A stretch of 64,000 bases of DNA from Acheta domesticus (taxonomy: Eukaryota; Arthropoda; Insecta; Orthoptera; Gryllidae). Within the stretch, counting starts at the first letter, position 1; each line of letters begins with the position of its first letter. The notes under the pieces were generated by a model, which did no database searches, was not told the origin of the DNA, and saw only the letters and a program-made list of their open reading frames with translations. Location of the stretch: positions 183,916,125 to 183,980,124 of the forward strand of contig JAHLJT010009419.1 of the NCBI GenBank assembly GCA_031308135.1, in the 5' to 3' direction. This document shows positions 45,697 to 56,560 of this stretch, in pieces. Both the position numbers and the translations under genes were made by a program.

Positions 45697-46256
45697 ATGT
45701 CACAATTTATATAAAACAGGATGTTGGTATGTATATAAGAGCAAAACTCCAACACCGTTGGACCGATCTCCATGAAAGTTGGTACTTCTATGTGTTTTTT
45801 CACCGAGAAGGTTTATGTGTTGTTAATTCTGTTGTAACTCCACTACATGATGCTACATATTCTCTACAGATTCACGTCAAATGCAACCTGCGACACACTC
45901 GGCAGCATTTTGAATATATATCGTTAAATAACTCCTAAACGAGGCGTTCAAGGTCCTTAAGAATGAAAATTGCCGGAGGCCTCAAAGAAACGTTTCTTAC
46001 ACCGTAATCTACAGGATGCAACTTTCTTGAATATTCTGTTACATTTTTGCTGGTCCGGCACTTCGCGATATTACCTCACCTGCTCAGAGACGTGCAGAAT
46101 CTGCAGGTAAATGTGAATGAGACTGACAGAGAGTGGTAGAGATACAGACACACAGAGACAGACAGGGACATGGTAAGGGAGGGAGAGACAATGAGAAACG
46201 GTGACGGGAGGGGAAAGAGGGAGATGAAGGGCAGAACGTCTGCCGGGTTTTCCTAG
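45697..46256 (+). mobile_element. Helitron-like element, non-autonomous
   Basis: The 3' end is diagnostic: a perfect hairpin GGCAGA-ACG-TCTGCC (46230-46244), eight bases, then CTAG (46253-46256) followed by T. Helitrons end in CTRR a few bases after a short hairpin and insert between A and T. The inner 5' region has GTTGGACCGATCTCCATGAA and GTTGGTACTTC; wording of the type 'ggctgaaccgattt...gaaa-ttggta' is common near the 5' end of insect Helitrons. I place the start at TCACAATTTATATAAAACAG (45697), though the exact 5' base is uncertain. No Rep/helicase coding is present. A purine-rich GACAGAGAGTGG region fills 46118-46225. Confidence 0.6.
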
Positions 46257-46995
46257 TATCGAAGTGATGTATTAATAAAGTGATAATATTTTTTACAATT
46301 GCGTATGTGAGGTGTCGATTTAATGAGTTAATAGGAAAGTTATACATTTAGCCTTTCCTAAATGATTTTCCTTCTCTGATTTTTTTCAAATACATTACGC
46401 GTTTAGAGTATCACAGCTTTTAAATGAGTCAGAAGGTATAAAAATCTATTTCAGAGAAGGGAAATGGAACATGTTCCTGGTTACGATGGGAATAGGATAA
46501 TAGACACTGGTTAGAGAGCTCTGACCTTGCCGACGAAAGTGAAATAAATAAGACATAAACCCGTGGAAATACACTTCTTTCTTCGTGAACCAAATCTATG
46601 AGCCAAAAAAGTAATAACTTCAATACAAGTAATAACGAAAGGCTTTTTACATGCATATTATTTTTTCAGAAATAAATTTAAAAAGCTTAAAATTTTTATG
46701 AAAACCTAAAAAGCATCTTCCTTTAATTGATGTATATACATTAGATCTTTTATTATAAGTGATTGAATGAAGGGAAAAATCCATACCAGTGGGGAAAATG
46801 ATTATGATAAGCAATTTAAGATTTGATGCTCATTAAACCTGTTTCGTTATGATATAATATTGCTTACTAAGGGAAAGCACCAGAATGAGTCAGGAGGAAT
46901 ACGAGAACCTGTGCTTCACAGTACGTTTCTAAGAAACATTAGCATAGATGTTCTGCAGAAACTGCTATTAGTTCTATGTCACAAGGATTTTTTTA
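46257..46995. other. AT-rich intergenic DNA, no gene seen
   Basis: No significant frames or named repeats. Confidence 0.4.
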
Positions 46996-46999
46996 AAAT

Positions 47000-47730
47000 T
47001 TTGCCATTTTAGAAAATTCAGAGGGTTCAACGGAAATAGGATTTTCCCAATTATATAGGCGTACTTTGTTGTATTAAAAAACAAGAAAAAAATTTTGAAA
47101 ATGTCCATAAGTCTTTGCTTAAGTACCTTCAAAAATGAAAATATCCGTTCTAACTTCGAGGGGGATCTACATCAGCTACATTGATGGGAGAATATCAATG
47201 TTCGTGAAAATCCTGCAAGTTTTTCCGCTAGCTTTGTTCATTGAATACACGTAAACAAATTTTCAATATCAAGGACCACAAAATGTGTCTTCTGGCTATA
47301 CAAGGTATAAGAGGAAGTTGTTTACTTCACATAGGATCAAAATTATTCCACATTTTTGGTATAAGAGACGCAAATAACGATTTTTTCTGTCGGAAAATCA
47401 ACCTTTTACTTTCTGGTATACCTACGTTATATACGGAGTAATAAAACGTCGCACAGAGAAATGAAGAAAATGAAGGTGTAATGCAGAAAATCAATCTAGA
47501 TGTTTTAACGGAAATGCACGTTGCGGGATCCTGATACCTATTTTTTTTTCAAAACGCCCGTCGTCGGTCTGTGAACAACACTAGCGTCTAAACCATTCCT
47601 AGGATCTTTTTCCAAAATGGATATTCAACAATCGATCTGATCCATTCAAATCTTTGCGATTTTGAAAATAACTCTTCCATTTTTGGGTGTACTTTACATG
47701 AAGCTCCTGCACAATTTTTAGATTGGTTCG
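47000..47730 (-). repeat. Repeat A, rearranged fragment
   Basis: Contains TGTAATGCAGAAAATCAATC, AACAACACTAGCGTCTAAACC-type sequence (47576-47597), CCAAAATGGATATTCAACAA and ACTTTACATGAAGCTCCTG. Its left part (47100-47240) holds related blocks in the opposite order, so two partial copies may be joined head to head, as at 6170-7664. Confidence 0.55.
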
Positions 47731-48770
47731 TCATGCATTTAACAGGTGTACATGCAACCCACAAGACACGTCAACCTGCAAAATACTTTACGCTACAACT
47801 TACGTTTCTGACGCGAATACCTCAAAAACGTTGCACTCTGTGCCCGAGTTTTCGTCAACCTGAGAAGGGCCAAGTTACATTTCTTGAATTCTAACAAACT
47901 GTACAAAATGCCAGATTTTTGGAGGTTTAACACTTCTGAGTGCCCCACTAAGTAAACATGAATGGTAAAAAAGAGTGCTCATGTACGAGTATCTGCTCAG
48001 ATACATGCTAAATTAATTCGAAATCTATAGTAAATTAATGTGAAAATATGATATTCTCTGAAATTTAATAGCATGTAACAATGTCTTTCTTAGTAATGTT
48101 AGAATATTCACCGACGCACATTACTGGGCCTGCGATCATGTATTGCACAGTAGTTTTCTGTACCCCTGAAAGGTCGGTATTCCAATACGCCCAAGATGCA
48201 TTGGACGGAGCACTATATCACGCTAAGAGGAGCAAGACCGTTGAGGAAATGACCATAGAGTTGCAGGAAAATGAATCATGATTTCAACGTCTCACTACCT
48301 TCTTATTATTAAAATGGAATAATTGAATGCTAAATTGAATTAATATGTACCGCTTTCGTATGAACCCTCAACTACTACTGTAGGTGATTTGTAGACGTCT
48401 TGTTACCAAGCGTTAGGCGCTTTTATGAAAACTGCCATTCTCTACTCAAAAATATATTATAGACATTCACTTTCAAATTATTGGCAATATTCAAAACTGG
48501 GTGTTAGAATTTACGTAAACTAAATGCATCTTAGATCTTTGTTTTGGAATGAGAATGATTCAGACCATCAAGAAGCTCTGCATTGTCTGGTGAGTCCCCT
48601 TTTGTGTAAGCTCGGCCCGTGAGGCTAATGAGGACTCGTCTGGCCTCTGACGTGTCTACTCTCATCCTTCACTAACGGTTTATACGTAGTATATTGTTAC
48701 GCGCAGGGAGAAACGACGCTTGCGGTCTCAAAGATAAGATGCTGCTGCGAGATATGACTCATTCGATTCA
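47731..48770. other. Intergenic DNA, no gene seen
   Basis: The 66-residue + frame at 48081-48281 has natural-looking composition (ends ELQENES) but no domain, no recognisable splice context and no copy elsewhere in the window. I leave it unassigned. Confidence 0.35.
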
Positions 48771-48774
48771 TTCT

Positions 48775-49440
48775 CAGTGGGAGGCAAGATACGTATAGTA
48801 AGACATATTCTAGAATACTGTTCAGTTTGTTGGGATCCTAGTCGTGTAGGACATGTAAATACTTTTAAAAAAATTCAAAAAGTTGCGGAAAAAATTGTAT
48901 TGCGAGGGGAAATAAACTCAAATAGACCCATGTGGGAATCCTTTCAGGAACGTCGGGAAAGAGCCACACTCTGTGCTTTCTTCAGAGCCTGCAAAGGCGA
49001 ACCAGCTTGGAAGGATATTAAGAAACGACTCAAAGTCATCATACACTAGTCGTCAGGACCACAATTGCAAAATTATGGGGAGAAGGCGAAAAACAGATAT
49101 TGGAAAATTTTCGTTAGTTAATCGGACAATAAAAAACTGGAACGAATTACCTGCAATACTGCTAAAGACTCTACCTCAGAGTGTGGGAAAATTCAAAAAT
49201 AAATTAAAAAACATAAATTAGAAATAGTTATAATTGTACGTATGTTAGACTAGAACATTCAAATTTTCTATTAATTTAGTTTTGGTCATAATATGCATAA
49301 AATGTGTTTATAATGTACTTTATTTAATGTAACTTGTACGTAATTTATAACTTGTATGTAAATGTATTACTTAATGTATTTATGGAGAGCTGCCACCAGG
49401 GTCTTTCCCAAAGCAGTTAATGTATTATTTATTATATATT
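48775..49440 (+). mobile_element. CR1/Jockey-like LINE, 3' end
   Basis: Translates as VRHILEYCSVCWDPSRVGHV and then MWESFQERRERATLCAFFRA, ending at 49219-49221 after a frameshift with KFSLVNRTIKNWNELPA and LPQSVGKFKNKLKNIN. These blocks match the order of the 26.3-26.8-kb LINE (WDPH, WDSL--RR, FSFTNRTI-EWNRLPA, PQSVQQFR). The 3' UTR carries GAGCTGCCACCAGGGTCTTT at 49386-49405, the counterpart of GCTGCCACCGGG at 27171. 5'-truncated and frame-broken. Confidence 0.85.
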
Positions 49441-52400
49441 ATTATAACGGGAATTTTTACAACGATGGTGGTTACAATCCCAAATGCTTCACTTTAGAGT
49501 TGTTTAATTTATTTTTCGTTTTTATTGCTACCACTCCAAGATGTTTAAATATCTTACTTGTGAACGGAAAGTTTGTTTCATTGGAAATTTCAGGCAAGAA
49601 ATATCTTCCTTTAGCTACCCGGAACGGAAGTATTATGAGGATGGTGTTAACGATAAAAATCAAACTATTGCTCTTTGCAGGAAATAGCAGTACTTGTGAT
49701 GCTGTAAAAATGTTGAAACTCAAATAGTCGGAAGAGTGCAATTTTATTGCAAAGTTAGTGACCATGCATATGATTCAGAGTAAGTTCGGGATTCACGATA
49801 TTAATGGTGAAATGAAGCAGATCTCCTAAGTGCTCCCTAGAGGTACTGCGAAAATCATTTCTACAATATTCGTTTCAACTAAAATCAGCCAAGAAACTTT
49901 AAAATGTAATTGGAAATGTATAACGATATAATGCTAACGTTTTGAATATAATCTTGAACAGAATAGAGATCTTTCAGATACGCGAAATTCGAACAGTGTA
50001 GATATCAGGAATGGATAAAAATAAACCACGTAACATCCAATACGTCGCTTTAGAAGACAACCATTCACATTCTTGAGAATATTATTTTCTATGTAACTAA
50101 CACTAACACATTAGAGAAGTTGAATGATGTCGCAGCAGCAAAACGTGAGTTTCAGCAGAACGCGCATCTGCAGACACGCGGAATGCAAAGAATAAACAAC
50201 CAATTGCAGAGCGAGATTCAAAACCAAGATCCGTTTCACTGATGCACTCATAAGGTGCTGAGGCATTAAGATTTTAATACCTCCTCCATCAATATAAACT
50301 CGTACATTTGGCAGTTCAGTCCCGCATCCATTGTCATTCGTTCTTAGATTATTGTATTTGATGTGGTATATCTACATCGTATTTTATGTTTGTTACGTAC
50401 TTGATTCATATTAGTGTATTTGATTATTATAGTATGATATCGCTGGCATCACCACATCATATATAATTACCTTGTTAATCGATGAGGGAACATATTAGGT
50501 ATTACGAGGTGCTGCAGCGGATCTTTCACAAAGATAGAAATGAAGTCAGTCGAATTAGAATAGTTAATCGTGAGTTAAAATCGTGAGAAAGGTGTTCCAG
50601 AAAGGCATACAAATTTTGAAAAATGAAACGAAGGTATACAAAGTTGAAACCTAATACATATAAAGCAAGGTCCAAAATTCCTTTTTAATAATTTACACAC
50701 CGATCTATATTTTGAGACAGATTAAATGAGATTTGAACTGACGGTTATGAATCATACCAAGAATCAATATAAGCTGAAAATTAGCAATATTGACCAAATG
50801 TATATTGTGAACGGTATTTTATGTTTTGTGAAGTGAATTTGGAACAGAAAACAAAATTTACACAATCAATTATGGTTTAAAATTCACCTTTCGTTTTTCT
50901 ACTCCTGCTCATCACGTCGCTTTGCATCGATAGCCCATGCAAGAACTTGTGGTTTTGATTTTTATGATTGTCGGCAGGGAACGTTCATCCTCAATCATAG
51001 AACCAAAATTCATTATTTTCTCTTACAGGCCTGACGCTAAGCCCAAATATACTAGTTTTTGATAAAAATGTGGACCTTTCTGACTGAGATATTTAGTGAT
51101 AGAGAGCGAGATCTCCGTCATTTACATGTAGAAAAGTACGATTAAATGCATATCCACAACAACGCTTTGTATAGCGTTGGACATTCGTTGTCTTGAGAAC
51201 CTCCACGTTCGGACGTTATTTACTTCCTGTCAATGAATTTATGGTCCTTCTTGTTGTTACTATTTGTTATATTTACTGAGATGTCTATAACTAGTCACGT
51301 TTCTTCATTTACTGAATCCTGTGCGTAATGAATACTCAGATTCATAGTCCTCACTTTCACGATTTCTAATGCTCGTTGCATAACTCATTTTAAAGGGGGA
51401 TGACACCATGAAATGGGTCAAACTATTGAATTTCTTTTTTTGCTAAATCAGTAGTTCAAACCTTGCTCTTTGCAAATATGTTACCATTTTTCTTCTAGGA
51501 CTTCCCCTGAAAGTCCCTTTAATTCTTATTTAAATGTCCTAGTGCTCATCAGCCACGCCCGCGTTTTTGACACTGCATTCAAGATTGGCTATTTTTTCGT
51601 AATTTTGAACGCATGTTTGTTGTTAATGAGTTACTGAAACATGCTCTTGTTCTTACCTTGGTAGTGTTGGTCTTTTCTTCTGAAAAAGAGGATCCAGAAT
51701 ACGGAGCAGAAATGTTCTAGTAAGAGCAATGTCAAGTAAAGACTTTTTTAAAATGGTATTTCCAGAACAAGTACTTATTTTGTAATTACCTTTTCTCAGA
51801 AACTCTTATTCACAATGTATTGAAACTTACAGGATACATTTTTTATAGTATTGGCAATCATTTGACATTTTTATATAAACATTCTTCAATAATAAAAAAA
51901 TATAAGAAGTGTGTTTGTCCAGAAATGCAGAAAAAATTAGACCAAAAGTTATAATTGAAAAAAGTACTAAATATTTTTAATCAACTAAAAAAGTGTCAAA
52001 ATAATAACAAAGTTTAATCTTTAAGAGTGTGAAATATCAACATTTTCTAGTTAACCATTTTCTACAAAAGGTACATCAATAGTGGCAAATTTAACCTGGG
52101 CGGAATACTTGGTACCCTCTTCCCTTAATGCATAAAGACAACAAGAAAAGTCTGAAATTCATAGCCTTATCTTCAAAACTTCTTCATCATTTCAATTATT
52201 GCTTGTGTTCTAGATCCTAAAAATTCACCTTCATTATATCGTTATTTGAAAATATTGGGTCGTCGAGTGGGCTCACGGTAATTCGATATCAATGAAACTG
52301 AAGAAGATTTTTCATTGAAATTCCAAGATTTCATTTTCTTTTAAAATCCATATAGTGAAAACAATTGTATCATCATAACACTGTTTTATCGGTCATGTGC

Positions 52401-52985
52401 GTATTTGGCAATCAATGGTGGCTATTAGATGAATCTTGTGTTCAGGATTTCATATTTTATTCTTCATGGATTTCATGGACATTTGAAGATAATATTTTAT
52501 AAGAAGATACATAACAAGATTTTATAAGAAGACATTTGAATATATGATAAACCCATAATCTTGAAGACAATAAACTTAATCTACGAATGGTAAGATGTAT
52601 TTGAATAAACATAAAAATATTTACAAAAATAAATATTTTATGGAAAACTTAGTCCAAAGTTGTCAGCACACTAGCACATATTTGAATAAAAATTTCGGAA
52701 AGAAATGACGTCTCAAAGCGTCAAAGTGGGAAGTACGCAGGGGGCCACCACAAATTAAAACATTGAGCAGTTCTGGGCTAACATAAGGCGAGCAGCCGAC
52801 GTTACCACTAAGTAATTTCACATGTCACAAAAGACGTCAAACGTTTGCTACGTTTTCAAAATAAGGAACGTCAGCTATTGTAATGACACTGCAAAGGTTG
52901 TCGCTAGCTCCTATGAGTAAGGAAAATCGTTTTTCGGTATTTTTTTCTGGTAAAACCCATCATTTAAGGAAAATTCATATGATTC
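49441..52985. other. Long AT-rich intergenic stretch, no gene seen
   Basis: The overlapping 121-residue (+) and 97-residue (-) frames at 49362-49765 are hydrophobic and AT-driven, with no known domain. The rest holds only short frames and homopolymer runs. Confidence 0.4.
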
Positions 52986-52989
52986 TGTC

Positions 52990-53545
52990 ACCGGAAGAGG
53001 TGGGTCAAGGCATCAGCTGATGTCATTGCAGTGCCTCTGATCGGGAGGAACAGGCTTCGAGTCCCGAAGGGGCAGGATTTTCGACACTAGCTAGACTACT
53101 AGGCGGAATTCAGTCGCTGTTCGGAGGAGAACTCTAGCGGCCGGCTGCTCTGATCGGTAGTTTTTCTGTGGTTTCTCTTATCAATACCAAGCGAATGCAG
53201 GAGCAGTACCCTAGCAAACAGGACAGATCACGGAGCGCGTGCGATCTTTCCTTTCCCTTCTTTGCCCTATCCTCACCCCTTAGTCACACACACACACATG
53301 CTCTACACCACTAAACATGCCGCGAGACAGGTCGGGAGCTTTGAGCTTGTCCCGACTGGGGCGGTGCCTCGCTGCGGAGAGAGACCTAGTTGGAGAAAAC
53401 ACCTTTCGACGACAGGTAGGTCGACACCGGACCTCACCATCCAGCATGGGAAGATCACTGCCATCTCACGAGGAAAAAAACGGACTGTACACTTTCGGGA
53501 CTAATGACCTTAGCAGTTGACGCGCCAGGAACCACTAATCAGTCA
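52990..53545 (+). mobile_element. SINE family 1, second + copy
   Basis: Parallel to 5212-5765 along its length: CATCAGCTGATGTCATTGCA, a B-box-like GGCTTCGAGTCCCG (53051-53064), CGGTAGTTTTTCTGTGGTTT, a CT-rich block, CACACACACA, CGGGAGCTTTGAGCTTGTCC and GGGACTAATGACCTTAGCAG. The B box is better preserved here than in the first copy and supports a Pol III origin. Confidence 0.75.
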
Positions 53546-53744
53546 GATCTTGATATTTGTGCGAGTATAATATTTCAACTATTATAATATGGTTGTAGTA
53601 AATAGCCTTCAACTAACAGTTTATTATTGAAAATCTTGCTGAAATATTTGCCGTCAATAAAGTTTTGTTGCTGTTGTTTTTGTTTTATTCGCTAGAAAGA
53701 CATCTTAAGGAATTCGTACGCCTTCTACCATCATAAGTTGTCAT

Positions 53745-54106
53745 TCATCGCGGTTTGCGATGGTGTAACGGTCAGCGTATCGGACTGTTTACACCCAAGT
53801 TCGCTGGTTTGAACCCGTGAATTTTTAAGGGCGAAAAAACTCTTCGTATGCCTTCCTTCGGAGGGGAAGTAAAGCCGGCTGTCCCATGTCAGTAGATTTA
53901 CTGCATCTAAAAGATCCTCAAGCCTAAATGACGCCTCTGAGCAAAATTCAAAATCGCCTGTTTCGTCGCCCAAGGAATACCTTCTTTCTCCGCTAGTTGG
54001 TGAAAGAAGTGTAGCGAAATTTGCGTGGTCACACGGAAGAGCACGTCTCATGGCCTGAGTCTCGCCACGTAAAATAAGGCCATTCAATTCAATTCAATTC
54101 AATTCT
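53745..54106 (+). mobile_element. tRNA-derived SINE, family 2, with (ATTCA)n tail
   Basis: The head resembles a tRNA: an A-box-like GATGGTGTAACGGTCAGCGT (53759-53778), then GGACTG, then B-box GGTTTGAACCCG about 50 bp after the A box. A roughly 270-bp tRNA-unrelated body follows, with an AT-rich pentanucleotide tail (four ATTCA units, 54081-54104). TTGTCA flanks it at 53738-53743 and 54108-54113, a possible short target duplication. Only one copy in the window. Confidence 0.75.
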
Positions 54107-54420
54107 CTTGTCACTGCGACACTGTCGGAGGATTGAAGATCTTTCGAATGATGTTGAATCGATTTGTTAATAGTATGTAGTTTTACAAACATGTGCTCCT
54201 TTAAGGACGAAGACCTCTTCATCCGCTGCATGCCGGTTATGAGAAGAAAGGATCGGGAAATATTACCTTACACGGGGGAAGTGATGAGAAGGGAAGGAAA
54301 TATCAGATCGTGCATACTTCATGCCCTTTGCACAAGAACCAGCTCCTGCGTGCGTCTGGTAATCAAGGAGACCACGTAAACCAGACTTCACTTCATAAAC
54401 CAAATCAGAGCAGAATATCC
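54107..54420. other. Spacer, no gene seen
   Basis: The 71-residue + frame 54164-54379 has no known domain. Confidence 0.4.
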
Positions 54421-54426
54421 CAAAGA

Positions 54427-54470
54427 CCCACAAACGGACTGATGTTTAAAACATCAAGCTAATTTGTGGG
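54427..54470. repeat. Nested perfect palindrome
   Basis: An outer stem CCCACAAA / TTTGTGGG (54427-54434 with 54463-54470) encloses an inner stem GATGTTT-A-AAACATC (54441-54455). It could form a cruciform or RNA hairpin; no function is evident. Confidence 0.8.
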
Positions 54471-54511
54471 ACGTGACAGGACGCAAATCCGCATCTTTCT
54501 AGCCATTAGTA

Positions 54512-55414
54512 CAGTGATCCCTCAACATTCGCGAGAGTTAGGGTCCCAAAAAACCTTGCCAATGTTAAATCCGCGAATGTTAATCTTTTAAAGAAGAAAG
54601 GTGGGTTAGGTTCCTGGATATCAAAAAACTGTTTAAAAAGGACAGAAAAATCTGACAATCAATTACAGTAGAACTGATTAAGCGCTACTACATAAAAAAT
54701 TCAGAATTAACATTCCAAAATGAAGAAATAAAATGTCTGAAACTTTCAAAGTTCAAAATGATTGGATGTAGGATTTGCTATTTTTTTCATCATCTTTCTC
54801 GCTGTTCTAAAATCCAAATACGGAAGAGTTCCTGCTTCTATTCTCTCTTAATTTTCGAAGTTATTTCCATGTTTGGATCACATTCGAATGTCAGTTCCAT
54901 CCGAGCTTGTTGATTTTAGAACCCCATCAACAGTCTTGACATTGAAGTTTCTCCAGGACGCAGTTTCGCTTCCGTTACTTCATCATTACCGTCGAGGAGG
55001 TTTTCTTCACTGATAATTTCTCGAAGCTACTCTACAATGAGCTCATTATAATGAAAGTTGCACAGATCCTGAATGGCTTTTCTGTTCATTTGGCCAAAAC
55101 CATTACCTCCATTTTGACGCAACGGAATTGAATTCTTTTACAATTGTGTTATTCTATAAATGTGAATTGACATTTCACCTGTGAATTTTTTCAAGAAAAT
55201 TATACTTCCAGCTCCGAGGTCTGCCGAGTTTGTTTCCCAGATGACGATGATAATAAACGAAATGAAATGTGCTCGCTTTCAAAGAAAATGCAGCACGACC
55301 AAAAGACGCACTCGCGAATGTTGAAGTCGTGAATGTTAAAACCGGTAGCCTTTATCTAATCGCGAAGGTTCGGAACTCGCGAATAGCGAATCCGCGGATG
55401 TCGAGCGATTACTG
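54512..55414 (-). mobile_element. pogo/Tigger-like element, decayed
   Basis: The ends are CAGTGATCCCTCAACATTCG on the left and, reversed, CAGTAATCGCTCGACATCCG on the right (18 of the first 22 positions agree), each flanked by TA, the target of the Tc1/mariner superfamily. The 'CAGT-ATCCCTCG' end with CGCG words is typical of pogo-like elements. On the - strand, about 55080 down to 54920, a frame reads KAIQDLCNFHYNELIVE, a stop, then LREIISEENLLDGNDE, plausibly the acidic C-terminal tail of a transposase. The 903-bp length is too short for an intact element. Confidence 0.65.
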
Positions 55415-55484
55415 TACACAACAACGCAAAGGGTTCCCTTCACAGGAGAGGAGTGTGTATTTGTTTCCGGGAGAATCAAAGTAG

Positions 55485-55575
55485 TACATAGTTCATTAAT
55501 CCCGTAAGTGTTGTGCTTTTTATATCTTTGCAGGTGGCGGTGTCCCTTCGGCGCTGGAACGTGAAATCCGGCGCT
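55485..55575 (-). mobile_element. SINE family 1, 3' fragment
   Basis: GTTCATTAATCCCGTAAGTG followed by TTGTGC and GGTGGCGGTGTCCC matches the reversed 3' end of the 5212-5765 element. Confidence 0.5.
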
Positions 55576-56170
55576 CACTTTTTTTTTCTACTCCCGTTGT
55601 ATAATGCTGTCATTTGATGGCTGCTACGAGTTCCGTAATGATAGTCATTTCGATACAGTTTTCATTATGATACAGGTTCTTGACCAAACATTGAGAAGTT
55701 TACAAACCAAGTATTGACAATTAAACATTGCATTAGCAAATGTTTCGTTCGATTGTGTACATTAAAATTGTATTTGATATTATATTATGGTCAATAGTTT
55801 TAATTTCTTTTATTATTAGTATTTTTTCGTAGTATATTATTTAAAAGAAAGTGAATCGTAATTTCACTTTGGTCCTATTTGACTAGCGCAGTCCTCCCAA
55901 GCAGGACAGGTAACCACAGCCACCTGCGACAACATGCGAGGGTAGATTTAGGTAGCTGTCTGCTAAATGGCCTTGGCTGAATCAACTGTCACGAAACTAT
56001 TCATTGTAAAGTTTAACTTATAAACGTCGTAGAAAAAGTACCGAATGAAACTCGATGTAATGGTATTAATAGACTCGTGTGAAGTTTACGTTACGAGCTC
56101 GTTCCTCGCTCGTATCGCAATATCTCACTCGTGTATTAATACCCATCATTACATCATCGTTTTGTAATGT
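55576..56170. other. Intergenic DNA, no gene seen
   Basis: No coding frame of note. A palindromic-looking ACGAGCTCGTTCCTCGCTCG lies at 56093. Confidence 0.4.
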
Positions 56171-56179
56171 ACTATTGCG

Positions 56180-56560
56180 TGTTTCTCACTAGTAGGCATG
56201 TTCCCCAGGGAGGCACCGCCTCAGGTGGGACAAGCTAGGTCTAGTAGCAAGCTCTACGATCCCGACAGGTTTTCCAACATACATTGCAGTGCCGAGCATG
56301 CAAGGGTGTATATACTAGAAGAGAATGAGGAAGGAAAAATCACGCAAACTCCCTCACCCCTTTTTATGGGTACTTATCCGATATTGAATTTTTCTTCTCT
56401 GAAATTGATCGGACAGACCATGGAAAACTACGATTAGAGGAACTAGAATTGTCCTCCAAGCGCTAGTTGAATTCGACCCAAACGTACTAGAGTCGAAAAT
56501 CAGCTTCGTCGGAACCAGAACCTAGGACCTCCGGGTCAACAATGTTGCAGAGGTAACGCT
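56180..56560 (-). mobile_element. SINE family 1, diverged - copy
   Basis: The reversed family blocks are recognisable but worn: CCCCTTTTTATGGG-type spacer, ACCATGGAAAACTACGATTA, GAATTGTCCTCCAAGCGC, TTGAATTCGACCC and CCTAGGACCTCCGGGTCAAC. Confidence 0.65.
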
